Below are positions 24,275 to 32,521 of a stretch of 64,000 bases of DNA, piece after piece; the stretch's first letter is position 1; the number at the start of each line of letters is the position of its first letter. The stretch comes from JAKACA01 sp052143575 (GTDB taxonomy: Bacteria; Actinomycetota; Acidimicrobiia; Acidimicrobiales; Bog-793), in NCBI GenBank assembly GCA_052143575.1, contig JBKQSP010000008.1, positions 22,596-86,595 of the forward strand, written 5' to 3'. A program made the position numbers and the translations under genes. The notes under the pieces are model-generated. The model was given only the letters and a program-made list of their open reading frames with translations. It had not been told where the DNA came from and did no database searches.

Positions 24275-25234
24275 ATGCCGCCGATAGCCGTTGACGCCAG
24301 CCTGCCCTCGCCGCTGCGCCTCGCCACCCGTTCCAGCCCGCTCGCCCTCGTGCAGGTCGATCTCGTCGCCGCCGCCCTGGCCTCTCAGCGGGCGGGAGCG
24401 AGCGGGACAGGCGCCCCCGCCGTCGCCGCCGTCGCCCTGCAGACCGCCGGCGACCTGCGGACCGACGTGCCGATCCATGCCGTGGGCGGGCGCGGCGTCT
24501 TCGTGAAGGAGGTCGACGACGCCGTCCTGGCGGGAGGGGCCGATGCGTCGGTGCACTCGGCGAAGGACCTGCCCTCGCTCCTCGACGGTCGTCTCGTCAT
24601 CGCCGCCTACCTTCCCCGCGCCGACCCGCGTGACGCCCTCGTCGGCGCCGCCCTGCGAGGGCTTCGGACGGGGGCGGTCGTGGCGAGCGGATCGGTGCGG
24701 CGGCGGGCTCAGCTGGCGTGGTTGCGGCCGGATCTCCGCTTTGCCGAGCTGCGGGGGAACATGGCGAGCCGCCTCGCCAAGGTGCCCGCCGGCGGCGCCG
24801 TCGTCGTCGCCATGGCGGCGCTCGAGCGGCTCGATCTCACCGCTGCCGCCACCCAGGTGCTCTCGCTCACCGAGATGCTGCCCCAGATCGGTCAAGGCGC
24901 CATCGCCGTGTGCTGCCGCCGCGACGACGAGGCGCTCCGCCTCCTGCTGCAGTCGATCGACCATGACGACACGCGAGCCGAGGTCGAGGCCGAGCGCGCC
25001 TGGTTGCGGGCTGTCGGCGGCGGCTGCGATGCGCCCGTGGCGGCGCACGCCCGCCGGCTCAGCTCCGGCGGGCTTCATCTCGAGGCCATGATCGCCTCCC
25101 TCGACGGGCACACCCTCGTGCGCGAGGCGATGACGGGATCGAATCCGGGCGATCTCGGGCAGGCGCTCGCTGCCGAGATGCTCGACCGCTGCGGGGGCAG
25201 GTCACTCCTCGAGCAGGCGGGCATCGTGCCGTGA
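24275..25234 (+). CDS. hemC: hydroxymethylbilane synthase (porphobilinogen deaminase)
   Basis: 319 aa with R-L-A-T-R-S-S-P-L-A at the start, H-S-A-K-D-L-P, and C251 in G-G-G-C-D-A-P, the cysteine that carries the dipyrromethane cofactor. It polymerises four porphobilinogens into hydroxymethylbilane. ATG 15 bases after hemA; its TGA overlaps the GTG of the next gene (GTGA), so coupling is tight. Confidence 0.95.
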   Translation: MPPIAVDASLPSPLRLATRSSPLALVQVDLVAAALASQRAGASGTGAPAVAAVALQTAGDLRTDVPIHAVGGRGVFVKEVDDAVLAGGADASVHSAKDLPSLLDGRLVIAAYLPRADPRDALVGAALRGLRTGAVVASGSVRRRAQLAWLRPDLRFAELRGNMASRLAKVPAGGAVVVAMAALERLDLTAAATQVLSLTEMLPQIGQGAIAVCCRRDDEALRLLLQSIDHDDTRAEVEAERAWLRAVGGGCDAPVAAHARRLSSGGLHLEAMIASLDGHTLVREAMTGSNPGDLGQALAAEMLDRCGGRSLLEQAGIVP

Positions 25235-26772
25235 CCGTCTTTCTCGTCGGGGCCGGTCCCGGAGACGCCGGCCTCATCACGGTGCGGGGCGCCGAGCTGC
25301 TCGGTCGCGCCGGCGCAGTCGTCTTCGATCGCCTCGTGCACCCCCGGCTGCTCGAGCTGGTGCCGGAGGGGTGCGAGCTGCACGACGTCGGCAAGCGGCC
25401 GGGCGGCCGCACCAGCCAGGAGGCCATCAACGAGCTGCTCGTCGATCTCGGGCGGCGGCACGAGGTCGTCGTGCGCCTGAAAGGAGGCGACCCCTTCATC
25501 TTCGGCCGCGGCGGCGAGGAAACCCTCTTCCTCGGCGCCGCCGGCATCGCCTTCGAGGTCGTGCCGGGCGTGTCGGCGGTGAACGGCGTGCCCGCCTATG
25601 CCGGCATACCGCTGACGCATCGGGGCGTTTCGACGGCCTTCACGGTCGTGACGGGTCACGGCGCCTACGGCACCGCCTCGGGCGGACCCGCGCCGGTCGA
25701 CTGGGACGCCCTCGCCAAGCTCGGTGGCACGATCGTCATCCTCATGGGCGTCGAGCACCGGGCCGAGATCGGCCGGCGCCTCATCGCCGGCGGCCGCACG
25801 CCCTCCGAGCCGGTCGCCGTCATCGAGAACGGCACCCTCGCCTCCCAGCGCACGACGCGCACGACGCTCGGCGCCCTCGGCGAGGTTGCGGCCGGTCCGC
25901 CCGCCACCGTCGTGGTGGGGGAGGTGGCCGCCCTCGATCTCGCCTGGTTCTCGAGGCGTCCGCTCCTCGGTTGGCGGGTCGCCGTCACGCGCACGCGCGA
26001 GCAGGCCTCCCAGCTCGCCGTCGCCCTCGCCGATGCCGGCGCCGAGGCGATCGAAGTCCCGACGATCGCCCTCGCAGACCCGGCCGACGGCGGCGCCTCC
26101 CTGCGGGCAGCCGCCCGGCAGCTGGCGTCGTATGCGTGGGTGGTGTTCACGTCCGCCAACGCCGTCGCCCGCCTCTTTGCCGAGATCGGGGACGCCCGCG
26201 CCTTCGGGAACGCCAAGGTGGCCGCCATCGGCGAAGGCACGCAGCGGGCGCTCCGCCAGCGCGGCATCGTCGCCGACCTCGTGCCCGGCGAGTTCGTCTC
26301 CGAGGCCCTGGCGGAGGCGTTCCCCCCGCCGCACGGCAGTGGGCGTGGCGCCGGCGCGGGTTCCGGCAGGGATGCCGACCCCTCGGGGCGGCTCGAGCGG
26401 GTCCTCCTGCCGCGGGCGGCCGTTGCCCGCGACGTCCTCCCGAAGGCACTGCAGGCAAAGGGCTACGAGGTCGACGTCGTCGAGGCCTACCGCACCGTGC
26501 GGCCGCCGCCGGAGGCGGGGCTGCTCGAGGCCGTCCGGTCGGCCGATGCCGTCACCTTCACGTCCTCGTCGACGGTGACCGGGTGGCTGGAGCTCTTCGG
26601 CACGGCTGCCCTGCCGCCGGTCGTCGGCTGCATCGGGCCGATCACGGCGGCGACCGCTCGTGACGCCGGCATCGCCGTCAGCTTCGAGGCGGAGGAGCAC
26701 TCGATTCCCGGGCTCGTTTCGGCGCTCGCCGGCTACGTCGCCGGCAGCGGGGGGCGGCCGGGCGCCCGCTGA
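25231..26772 (+). CDS. cobA-hemD: fused uroporphyrinogen-III C-methyltransferase / uroporphyrinogen-III synthase
   Basis: 513 aa. Residues 1-240 are a SUMT/CobA methyltransferase (G-A-G-P-G-D-A-G-L-I-T, V-V-R-L-K-G-G-D-P-F-I-F-G-R-G, V-P-G-V-S-A). Residues 245-510 are a HemD domain, which cyclises and inverts ring D of hydroxymethylbilane. The first half makes precorrin-2 for siroheme/cobalamin, the second supplies uroporphyrinogen III, placing the branch point in one polypeptide, as in other actinobacteria. GTG start overlaps the hemC stop. A Gly-rich linker with a low-complexity insert occurs in the HemD part near residue 370. Confidence 0.93.
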   Translation: MTVFLVGAGPGDAGLITVRGAELLGRAGAVVFDRLVHPRLLELVPEGCELHDVGKRPGGRTSQEAINELLVDLGRRHEVVVRLKGGDPFIFGRGGEETLFLGAAGIAFEVVPGVSAVNGVPAYAGIPLTHRGVSTAFTVVTGHGAYGTASGGPAPVDWDALAKLGGTIVILMGVEHRAEIGRRLIAGGRTPSEPVAVIENGTLASQRTTRTTLGALGEVAAGPPATVVVGEVAALDLAWFSRRPLLGWRVAVTRTREQASQLAVALADAGAEAIEVPTIALADPADGGASLRAAARQLASYAWVVFTSANAVARLFAEIGDARAFGNAKVAAIGEGTQRALRQRGIVADLVPGEFVSEALAEAFPPPHGSGRGAGAGSGRDADPSGRLERVLLPRAAVARDVLPKALQAKGYEVDVVEAYRTVRPPPEAGLLEAVRSADAVTFTSSSTVTGWLELFGTAALPPVVGCIGPITAATARDAGIAVSFEAEEHSIPGLVSALAGYVAGSGGRPGAR

Positions 26773-26823
26773 GGCGACGCCGTCCCCGCAGAGGCCGTGA
26801 CGGCGGCGGCGTAAAGTCCGAGC

Positions 26824-27924
26824 ATGCCTCCGCAGGGTCCAGAACCGCAGCCCGCAGCGACGATCCAGCAGCCCGCCACCGCCCCGCACGCCGCCATGAC
26901 GGCGCGGGCCGTGCTCGCCGGCGAGCCGGTCGTGTCAGGGGCCGCCTTTCCGGCGCGCAGGATGCGCCGGCTGCGACGCACGCCTGCACTGCGCCGCCTC
27001 GTGGCCGAGACCGTGCTCACACGCGACGACCTTGTCGCCCCCCTCTTCGTGCGGGAGGGGATCGCCGAGCCGCAGCCGATCGCCTCCTTGCCGGGTGTCG
27101 TGCAGCACACGCTCCACTCCGTCGTCGTGGAGGCAAAGCGACTCGCCTCCCTCGGTGTGCCCGCCCTCATCCTCTTCGGCGTGCCGGCCGCCAAGGACGC
27201 CCGAGGCTCCGGCGCATCCGACCCCGACGGCATCGTGCAGCAGGCGCTGGCGGCCGTGGGAGGTGCCGTCGGCGGCGACGTCGTCGTGATGGCGGACCTC
27301 TGCCTCGACGAGTACACCGATCACGGGCACTGCGGGATCGTCCGCCCGGACGGCACGGTCGACAACGACGCCACGCTCGTGCGCTACGCAGAGGTCGCCG
27401 TCGCCCAGGCACGAGCCGGCGCCGACGTCGTGGCCCCGAGCGGGATGATGGACGGCCAGGTCGGGGCGATCCGCCGGGCCCTCGACGGCGCCGGGTACCC
27501 CGAGACGGCCATCCTCGCCTACGCCGCCAAGTACGCCTCCGCCCTCTACGGGCCCTTCCGCGACGCCGTCGACGTCACGATCGCCGACGGCGGCGACCGC
27601 CGCGACTACCAGCAGGACGCCCGCAACGGCCGCGAGGCGCTCGAGGAGGTGGCCCTCGACGTCGCCGAAGGCGCCGACATGGTGATGGTGAAGCCGGCGC
27701 TCGCCTACCTCGACGTCATCGCCGCCGTGCGGGCGGCCGTCACCGTGCCGGTGGCCGCCTATCACGTGAGCGGTGAGTACGCCATGGTGAAAGCGGCCGC
27801 CGAGCGTGGCTGGATCGACGGTCCCGCCGTCGCCCTCGAGCACCTCGGAGCGATCAAGCGCGCCGGGGCGTCGTTCATCCTCACCTACTTCGCTGCCGAG
27901 GTGGCCGAGGCACTCGGTGGCTGA
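26824..27924 (+). CDS. hemB: porphobilinogen synthase (delta-aminolevulinate dehydratase)
   Basis: 366 aa with both Schiff-base lysines, K236 (Y-A-A-K-Y-A-S) and K290 (M-V-M-V-K-P-A). The metal loop reads D-L-C160-L-D162-E-Y-T-D-H-G-H-C170-G, so only two of the three zinc cysteines of E. coli HemB (C120, C122, C130) remain and the middle one is Asp. The N-terminal 40 residues are poorly conserved; internal ATG codons give possible shorter starts. It condenses two aminolevulinate molecules to porphobilinogen. hemL starts inside its last codons. Confidence 0.95.
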   Translation: MPPQGPEPQPAATIQQPATAPHAAMTARAVLAGEPVVSGAAFPARRMRRLRRTPALRRLVAETVLTRDDLVAPLFVREGIAEPQPIASLPGVVQHTLHSVVVEAKRLASLGVPALILFGVPAAKDARGSGASDPDGIVQQALAAVGGAVGGDVVVMADLCLDEYTDHGHCGIVRPDGTVDNDATLVRYAEVAVAQARAGADVVAPSGMMDGQVGAIRRALDGAGYPETAILAYAAKYASALYGPFRDAVDVTIADGGDRRDYQQDARNGREALEEVALDVAEGADMVMVKPALAYLDVIAAVRAAVTVPVAAYHVSGEYAMVKAAAERGWIDGPAVALEHLGAIKRAGASFILTYFAAEVAEALGG

Positions 27925-29179
27925 GGAGCTGTTCGCCCGCGCCTGCAGCGTCATCCCGGGCGGCGTCAACTCGCCGGTGCGCGCCTTCGGATCGGTCGGC
28001 GGCACGCCCTACTTCGTCGAGCGGGCGAAGGGCGCCTTCGTCACCGACACCGACGGCAACACCTATCTCGACTACGTGCAGTCCTGGGGAGCCTCCATCC
28101 TCGGCCATGCCGACGCCGGCGTCCTTGAGGCGATCGCTCGGGCGAGCGAACGTGGCACGACCTTCGGCGCTCCCACCGAGGCGGAGGTGCTCCTGGCGGA
28201 GACCCTCGTCGCCGCCGTCGACGGCCTCGATCTCGTCCGCCTCGTCTCCTCCGGCACGGAGGCGACGATGACGGCCATCCGGGTCGCCCGCGGCGCCACC
28301 GGGCGGGACCGCATCGTGAAGTTCGCCGGCTGCTACCACGGCCACTCCGACGGGCTGCTGGCAGAGGGCGGCAGTGGCGTCGCCACGCTCGGTCTCGCCG
28401 GCTCGGCCGGTGTGCCGGCGGGCGCTGTCGCCGACACGATCGTGGCGCCCTACAACGTCGTGCCGAAGCTGGACGAAACCATCGCCTGCGTCATCGTCGA
28501 ACCGGTGGCGGCGAACATGGGGCTCGTGGCGCCGGTGGCGGGCTTCCTCGCCGGCCTGCGGGCCGCCTGCGACGAGGTGGGCGCCCTCCTCCTCTTCGAC
28601 GAGGTGATCACCGGGTTCCGGCTCGTCCGCGGGAGCGTCGCCGCCCTCTTCGGCGTGCGGCCGGACCTGTGGACCTTCGGCAAGGTGATCGGCGGGGGCC
28701 TGCCCTTGGCGGCCGTGGGCGGCAGGGCAGAGGTCATGGAGCAGCTCGCCCCGCTCGGTCCCGTCTATCAGGCCGGCACCCTGTCGGGAAACCCCCTCGC
28801 GACGGCGGCCGGGCTCGCCGTCCTGGATCGCCTCGCCCCGGAGCGTTTCGACGACCTCGCCCGGCGTGTCGGCCGGTTGGCCGCAGGCCTGCGCGAAGCG
28901 ATCTCGTCTGCCGGCCTGGCGGTGCAGGTCCCACAGCTGCGCAGCTTGTTCGCCGTGTTCTTCTCGGCCGAGCCGGTGCTCGACTACGAGGGCGCCAAGG
29001 CGGCCGCCGCCAACGGCCTCTACGCCGCGTTCTTCCACGCCATGCTGGACCGCGGGGTGGCGCTGGCGCCGAGCGCCTACGAGGTGGGTTTCTGCTCGTT
29101 GGCGCACAGCGACGAGGACATCGATCGCACGCTGCAGGCGGCCGCCGAGGCGGCCGAGGAGGTCGTGGCGACGGCTTGA
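27917..29179 (+). CDS. hemL: glutamate-1-semialdehyde 2,1-aminomutase
   Basis: 420 aa from the GTG at 27917, which overlaps the hemB stop by 8 bases and gives the family N-terminus (E-E-L-F-A-R-A, P-G-G-V-N-S-P-V-R-A-F). The PLP lysine lies in T-F-G-K-V-I-G-G-G-L-P. It is a class III aminotransferase that converts glutamate-1-semialdehyde to aminolevulinate. The open frame runs upstream into hemB, but that part is not conserved. With hemA, hemC, cobA-hemD and hemB it completes the path from Glu-tRNA to uroporphyrinogen III. Confidence 0.94.
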   Translation: MAEELFARACSVIPGGVNSPVRAFGSVGGTPYFVERAKGAFVTDTDGNTYLDYVQSWGASILGHADAGVLEAIARASERGTTFGAPTEAEVLLAETLVAAVDGLDLVRLVSSGTEATMTAIRVARGATGRDRIVKFAGCYHGHSDGLLAEGGSGVATLGLAGSAGVPAGAVADTIVAPYNVVPKLDETIACVIVEPVAANMGLVAPVAGFLAGLRAACDEVGALLLFDEVITGFRLVRGSVAALFGVRPDLWTFGKVIGGGLPLAAVGGRAEVMEQLAPLGPVYQAGTLSGNPLATAAGLAVLDRLAPERFDDLARRVGRLAAGLREAISSAGLAVQVPQLRSLFAVFFSAEPVLDYEGAKAAAANGLYAAFFHAMLDRGVALAPSAYEVGFCSLAHSDEDIDRTLQAAAEAAEEVVATA

Positions 29180-29255
29180 GCGATGGCCCGGGTCGCCCAG
29201 TGGGCTGGGAGAGGCGGCGGCCCGAGCAGGCGAGCCGGTGCGCGACAATGCCTCC

Positions 29256-29537
29256 GTGCGCCCTCACGACGTCGGTGGAATGGGGGGTTTCGGCCCGGTG
29301 AGCCCGGACGAGCCCGATGAGGCCTTCCATGCCGACTGGGAGGCTCGGGTGTTCGCTCTCAACGTTGCGCTCCGTCGCCGTGACACGTACAGCTCCGACG
29401 AGTTCCGGGATGCCATCGAACGGATGCCCCCGGACGCCTACCTCGCCTCCAGCTACTACGAGCGATGGATGCGCGCCATGACGACGCTCTTGATCGAAAA
29501 GGGAGTCCTGGCGGGAGATCCGGGCGCCGATGAGTGA
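29256..29537 (+). CDS. nitrile hydratase/thiocyanate hydrolase family, beta N-terminal half
   Basis: 93 aa with H-D-V-G-G-M-G-G-F-G-P-V at the start and F-H-A-D-W-E-A-R31-V-F-A-L, both typical of the N-terminal part of nitrile hydratase beta subunits; R31 is the counterpart of the conserved beta-Arg near the metal. It ends where the beta N-domain ends. The stop overlaps the start of the next gene, which carries the beta C-domain, so a normal beta subunit is split in two as in thiocyanate hydrolase (scnB-scnA). A GTG at 29238 would add 6 residues. A related possibility is an NHase accessory protein, but the G-G-M-x-G-F-G-P-V block favours a true subunit. Confidence 0.75.
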   Translation: MRPHDVGGMGGFGPVSPDEPDEAFHADWEARVFALNVALRRRDTYSSDEFRDAIERMPPDAYLASSYYERWMRAMTTLLIEKGVLAGDPGADE

Positions 29538-29844
29538 CGCCGCTGCTCCATCGCACCTCGCTCCGGGCGCCACGGTCCGCTGCAGAGCACAGGACCCGAG
29601 CCGGCACAACCGGGCGCCCCGCTACGTGCAGGGTCGTGTCGGTGAGGTCGTCGAGTTGCGCCGATCGCAGCCGCTGCCGGGCGAGAGCCTGGGGGGCGGT
29701 GGGCCGGCCGAGCTGACTCCCGTCTATGCCGTGCGCTTCGCTGCCGCCGAGCTGTGGGGTGCAGGCGACCACTCGGTCACGCTCGACCTGTGGGAGCACT
29801 ACCTCGAGGAGGCGGGCAACCCGGGAGCAGAGGAGAACCCGTGA
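29530..29844 (+). CDS. nitrile hydratase/thiocyanate hydrolase family, beta C-terminal half
   Basis: 104 aa SH3-like barrel domain: G-A-T-V-R-C at residue 13, N-R28-A-P-R31-Y-V-Q-G-R, then Y-A-V-R-F and L-W-E-H-Y-L-E at the end, matching the C-terminal beta domain of nitrile hydratase (the thiocyanate hydrolase alpha subunit). The conserved Arg of R-x-P-R-Y reaches the metal site in known structures. Overlaps the gene before by 8 and the gene after by 4 bases, so the three are strictly coupled. Confidence 0.75.
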   Translation: MSDAAAPSHLAPGATVRCRAQDPSRHNRAPRYVQGRVGEVVELRRSQPLPGESLGGGGPAELTPVYAVRFAAAELWGAGDHSVTLDLWEHYLEEAGNPGAEENP

Positions 29845-30416
29845 GCACAGAGCACGAAGGTGCCCCGACGGCGGCGCGGCTGCGGCGCCTCGAGGAGGCG
29901 GTGATTGAGGCCGGGCTCACGAGCGACGACGAGCTCGACTCAATTCTCGAGGACTTCCTCGCCAACGCCAAGCCCATCAACGGCGCTCGTCTCATCGCCC
30001 GGGCGTGGGTCGACGACGGGTTCCGTCGTCGCCTGCTGAGCGATGCCGCCTCGGCCGTCGAGGAGATGGCGCTTCCCTCCCTGTCGGTGTTGCGGGCGGT
30101 CGAGAACACCCGGCATGTCCACAACGTCGTGGTGTGCACCTTGTGCTCGTGCTACCCCGTCGGGCTGCTCGGCCCGTCGCCCTCGTGGTACAAGAGTGAG
30201 GCCTACCGCTCCCGGGTGGTGCGAGAGCCGCGGGCGGTGCTGGCGGAGTTCGGGTTCGAGCTCGATCCCGGTGTCGAGATACGGGTGTGGGACGCCACCG
30301 CGGAGGAGCGCTACCTCGTCGTGCCGCGGCGGCCGGCCGGGACGCAGGCGCTGGGCGAGAGTGAGCTGGCGGCGTTGGTGACGCGGGCGGGCATGATCGG
30401 GACCGCCGCCGTCTAG
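29841..30416 (+). CDS. nitrile hydratase alpha / thiocyanate hydrolase gamma-like metal subunit
   Basis: 191 aa catalytic subunit. The metal claw is V-C99-T-L-C102-S-C104-Y-P: the Thr variant C-T-L-C-S-C is the cobalt type, C-S-L-C-S-C the iron type; C102 and C104 are normally oxidised to sulfinic and sulfenic acids. L-G-P-S-P-S-W-Y-K-S and Y-R-S-R-V-V-R-E-P follow as in NHase alpha. GTG start overlaps the previous stop (GTGA). The reaction is hydration of a nitrile to an amide or of thiocyanate; sequence alone cannot decide. No activator or cobalt transporter gene is adjacent. Confidence 0.85.
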   Translation: MSTEHEGAPTAARLRRLEEAVIEAGLTSDDELDSILEDFLANAKPINGARLIARAWVDDGFRRRLLSDAASAVEEMALPSLSVLRAVENTRHVHNVVVCTLCSCYPVGLLGPSPSWYKSEAYRSRVVREPRAVLAEFGFELDPGVEIRVWDATAEERYLVVPRRPAGTQALGESELAALVTRAGMIGTAAV

Positions 30417-30429
30417 CGGTGCCGGCCGG

Positions 30430-30455
30430 CCGGGCGGGGCGGCCGGGCGGGGCGG
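30430..30455. repeat. 13-bp tandem duplication after the nitrile-hydratase-like operon
   Basis: CCGGGCGGGGCGG is repeated perfectly twice in the 40-base gap between the metal-subunit stop and the convergent reductase stop. It is all G and C and does not form an obvious terminator hairpin with a T run. Likely a simple slippage duplication. Confidence 0.6.
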
Positions 30456-30456
30456 G

Positions 30457-31824
30457 CTAGTCCTGTGGCCAGCCGGCCGGTGCGGAGCGACCCCGCTGCC
30501 GGTCGCGAGCCTCCGACAACTTGACGAGGCCGCGGTAGAGCGCCTCCGAGCCGACATGGCGGTCGGGCCGGTTCAGGTTCGCCATGATGCGAAGGACGCC
30601 TTTCATGACCGGGGGCACGTACATTCCGGCGGCGACGAGGGCTCGCATGATCCTCGGCTCCTCGATGACGTGCACGAACGCCTTGGCGATGGCGTAGTAG
30701 CGGGCGTACTCGTCGGCGAGGCGTCGCTCGTAGCCGGCGAGGATGGCAGCGGCCTCCGCCGGCGAGTCGCAGGCGAGGGCGGCCGTGACCGTCTCGGCCG
30801 CCAGCCGCCCCGTCTCCCATCCGTAGGCGATGCCTTCCCCGTTGAAGGGGTTGATGGCGCCCATGGCGTCGCCGGCGACGAGGTAGTCGGCGCCGACGCG
30901 GGGACGGACGGAGAAGCTCATCGGCAGGCGGCCGCCCGTCGGCACCGAGCAGGCCGTCGCCGGCGAGATGCACCACGACTTCGGGGCGAAGTCGACGAAC
31001 TCCTCCATCAGCTTCGTCGTGTTGAGGCCCTTCCAGCGCTCCGAGGTGGAGAGCAGGCCGATGCCGACGTTCACGCGGCCGTCGCCGAGGGGGAAGATCC
31101 AGCCGTAGCCGGGCACGACGTTGCCGGCGCGGTCACGGATGTCGAGGTGGGACTCGATGTAGCCGTCGTCGTGGCGGGGTGAGCGGAAGTAACCCCGGAT
31201 GGCCATGCCCTGCGGGTAGGACTTGTCCCGCACGGATCCGAGGGCGCGACCGAAGCGGGAGAGGGAACCGTCGGCGACGATGACGTAGCGGGCGTGCACC
31301 TCGCTCCGCGTGCCGCGGTCCTTGTCGACGACGACGGCGCCCCCCGCCGTGCGAGGAGCGGCCGCCGGGGTCGCGGTCGGCGCCGGCGGCTGCGGGGCGA
31401 GCGGTTCGACGGCTTCGGCGCCTTGCCAGACGACGGCCCCTGCCTTCTCGGCGTGCTCGTTCACGAGCTGGTCGAGCTGGAAGCGCGTGATCGTGTAGCC
31501 GTAGGAGGGGAAGTCGGGGTGCTTCGGCCAGCGCATCTCGAGCTCACGTCCGAAGGCGACGGAGCGCAGGCCCTCGTAGCGGTGGTTGCCGGCGAGGGCA
31601 CCCTCGAGGCCCATGTCCTGCAGCTGGCGCACCGAGCGCGGCGTCAGGCCGTCGCCGCAGGTCTTCTCGCGGGGGAAATGCTTCTTCTCGACGCACAGCA
31701 CGTCGACGCCCCGGCTCGCCAGCCAGTAGGCCGCCGCCGAGCCACTCGGGCCCCCGCCGACGACGAGGACGTCGCAGTGGTGCTCGCTCGGCCGGGGAGG
31801 CTGCAGTCCTTCGGGCTTCGCCAC
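30457..31824 (-). CDS. geranylgeranyl reductase family FAD-dependent protein
   Basis: 455 aa with the FAD-binding V-G-G-G-P-S-G-S-A-A-A near residue 23, C-G-D-G-L-T-P at 55, and G-D-A-M-G-A-I-N-P-F-N-G-E-G in the middle, the GGR family signature. Enzymes of this type saturate isoprenoid side chains; in mycobacteria a relative (MenJ) reduces one double bond of menaquinone. Its place divergent from the nuo operon, which uses quinone, supports a menaquinone role, as inference. A Pro/Ala-rich insertion sits near 145-170. ATG about 158 bases from nuoA; that gap is GC-rich with repeated C-C-C-T-C-C-G-C-C-G. Confidence 0.87.
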   Translation of the reverse strand: MAKPEGLQPPRPSEHHCDVLVVGGGPSGSAAAYWLASRGVDVLCVEKKHFPREKTCGDGLTPRSVRQLQDMGLEGALAGNHRYEGLRSVAFGRELEMRWPKHPDFPSYGYTITRFQLDQLVNEHAEKAGAVVWQGAEAVEPLAPQPPAPTATPAAAPRTAGGAVVVDKDRGTRSEVHARYVIVADGSLSRFGRALGSVRDKSYPQGMAIRGYFRSPRHDDGYIESHLDIRDRAGNVVPGYGWIFPLGDGRVNVGIGLLSTSERWKGLNTTKLMEEFVDFAPKSWCISPATACSVPTGGRLPMSFSVRPRVGADYLVAGDAMGAINPFNGEGIAYGWETGRLAAETVTAALACDSPAEAAAILAGYERRLADEYARYYAIAKAFVHVIEEPRIMRALVAAGMYVPPVMKGVLRIMANLNRPDRHVGSEALYRGLVKLSEARDRQRGRSAPAGWPQD

Positions 31825-31982
31825 GCCTGAATGTTACGGGAGCGGCCGCGCGGCGGCGACCGGCCGGGGCCCTCCGCCGGCCCTCCGCCGACCCGGTCCG
31901 CAGGGCCCCCCGCCGGCGACGGGGAGGCGACGGCGCGCTGATGTGACCGGCCGCGAGGGCGCGTGGTAGAACCGACCGAGCC

Positions 31983-32504
31983 ATGGGCAGCCTGGACAGC
32001 TACCTCCCCATCTTTCTCCTCATCCTCGTGGGCGTCGCCTTCGCGAGCCTCTCGTTCGTCGCGTCCAAGCTGCTGGCTCCACAGCGGCCGACCTCGGCCA
32101 AGGAGGCGCCCTACGAGTGCGGCATCGAGCCGGAGCGCGAGCCGGCGAGCCGCTTCCCGGTCCGCTTCTACCTCGTCGCCATGATCTTCATCGTCTTCGA
32201 CATCGAGGTGATCTTCCTCTTCCCCTGGGCGGTCGTGGAGAACCAGTTGGGCCGTTTCGGCTTGGTGGAGATCATCGTCTTCGCCGCCGCCGTCTTCGTC
32301 TCGTTCATCTACCTGATCTCGAACGGCGCCCTTGACTGGGGACCGATCAAGCGGGTGAGGCCGCAGACGTCCGAGCCGGTGCGCACGACGAGCTCGACCG
32401 TGCGCCGGGTACCCCCGCCGGGCCGCCCGGGCGGGCGTGCAGGACAGAGCGACATCGAGGCACCCGCCGCCGCCGTCGGCTCCGCCGGCGGCGAGGCTGC
32501 CTGA
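31983..32504 (+). CDS. nuoA: NADH-quinone oxidoreductase subunit A
   Basis: 173 aa with three hydrophobic helices and the conserved Y-E-C-G-I-E-P loop between helices 1 and 2, which sits near the quinone site of complex I. It is longer than the usual ~120 aa because of a roughly 50-residue Pro/Arg/Ser-rich cytoplasmic tail after residue 120. First gene of a 14-gene operon; ATG at 31983. The TGGTAGAAC sequence about 15 bases upstream is a possible -10 region. Confidence 0.94.
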   Translation: MGSLDSYLPIFLLILVGVAFASLSFVASKLLAPQRPTSAKEAPYECGIEPEREPASRFPVRFYLVAMIFIVFDIEVIFLFPWAVVENQLGRFGLVEIIVFAAAVFVSFIYLISNGALDWGPIKRVRPQTSEPVRTTSSTVRRVPPPGRPGGRAGQSDIEAPAAAVGSAGGEAA

Positions 32505-32521
32505 GGCGATCGAGGGAATCC

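Noticed and set aside
22712..25111. 799-residue minus-strand open frame across hemA and hemC
   Set aside because: Antisense to two clear heme genes; composition is Gly/His/Arg-rich with no recognisable domain.
30417..30456. Rho-independent terminator after the nitrile-hydratase-like genes
   Set aside because: The segment is a 13-bp tandem repeat of G/C, not an inverted repeat, and there is no T tract.
31825..31982. Possible Rex box before nuoA
   Set aside because: TGTGACCGGC before nuoA shares nine bases (GTGACCGGC) with a site before rex, but neither is palindromic with a TTCACA half, so it is probably chance.
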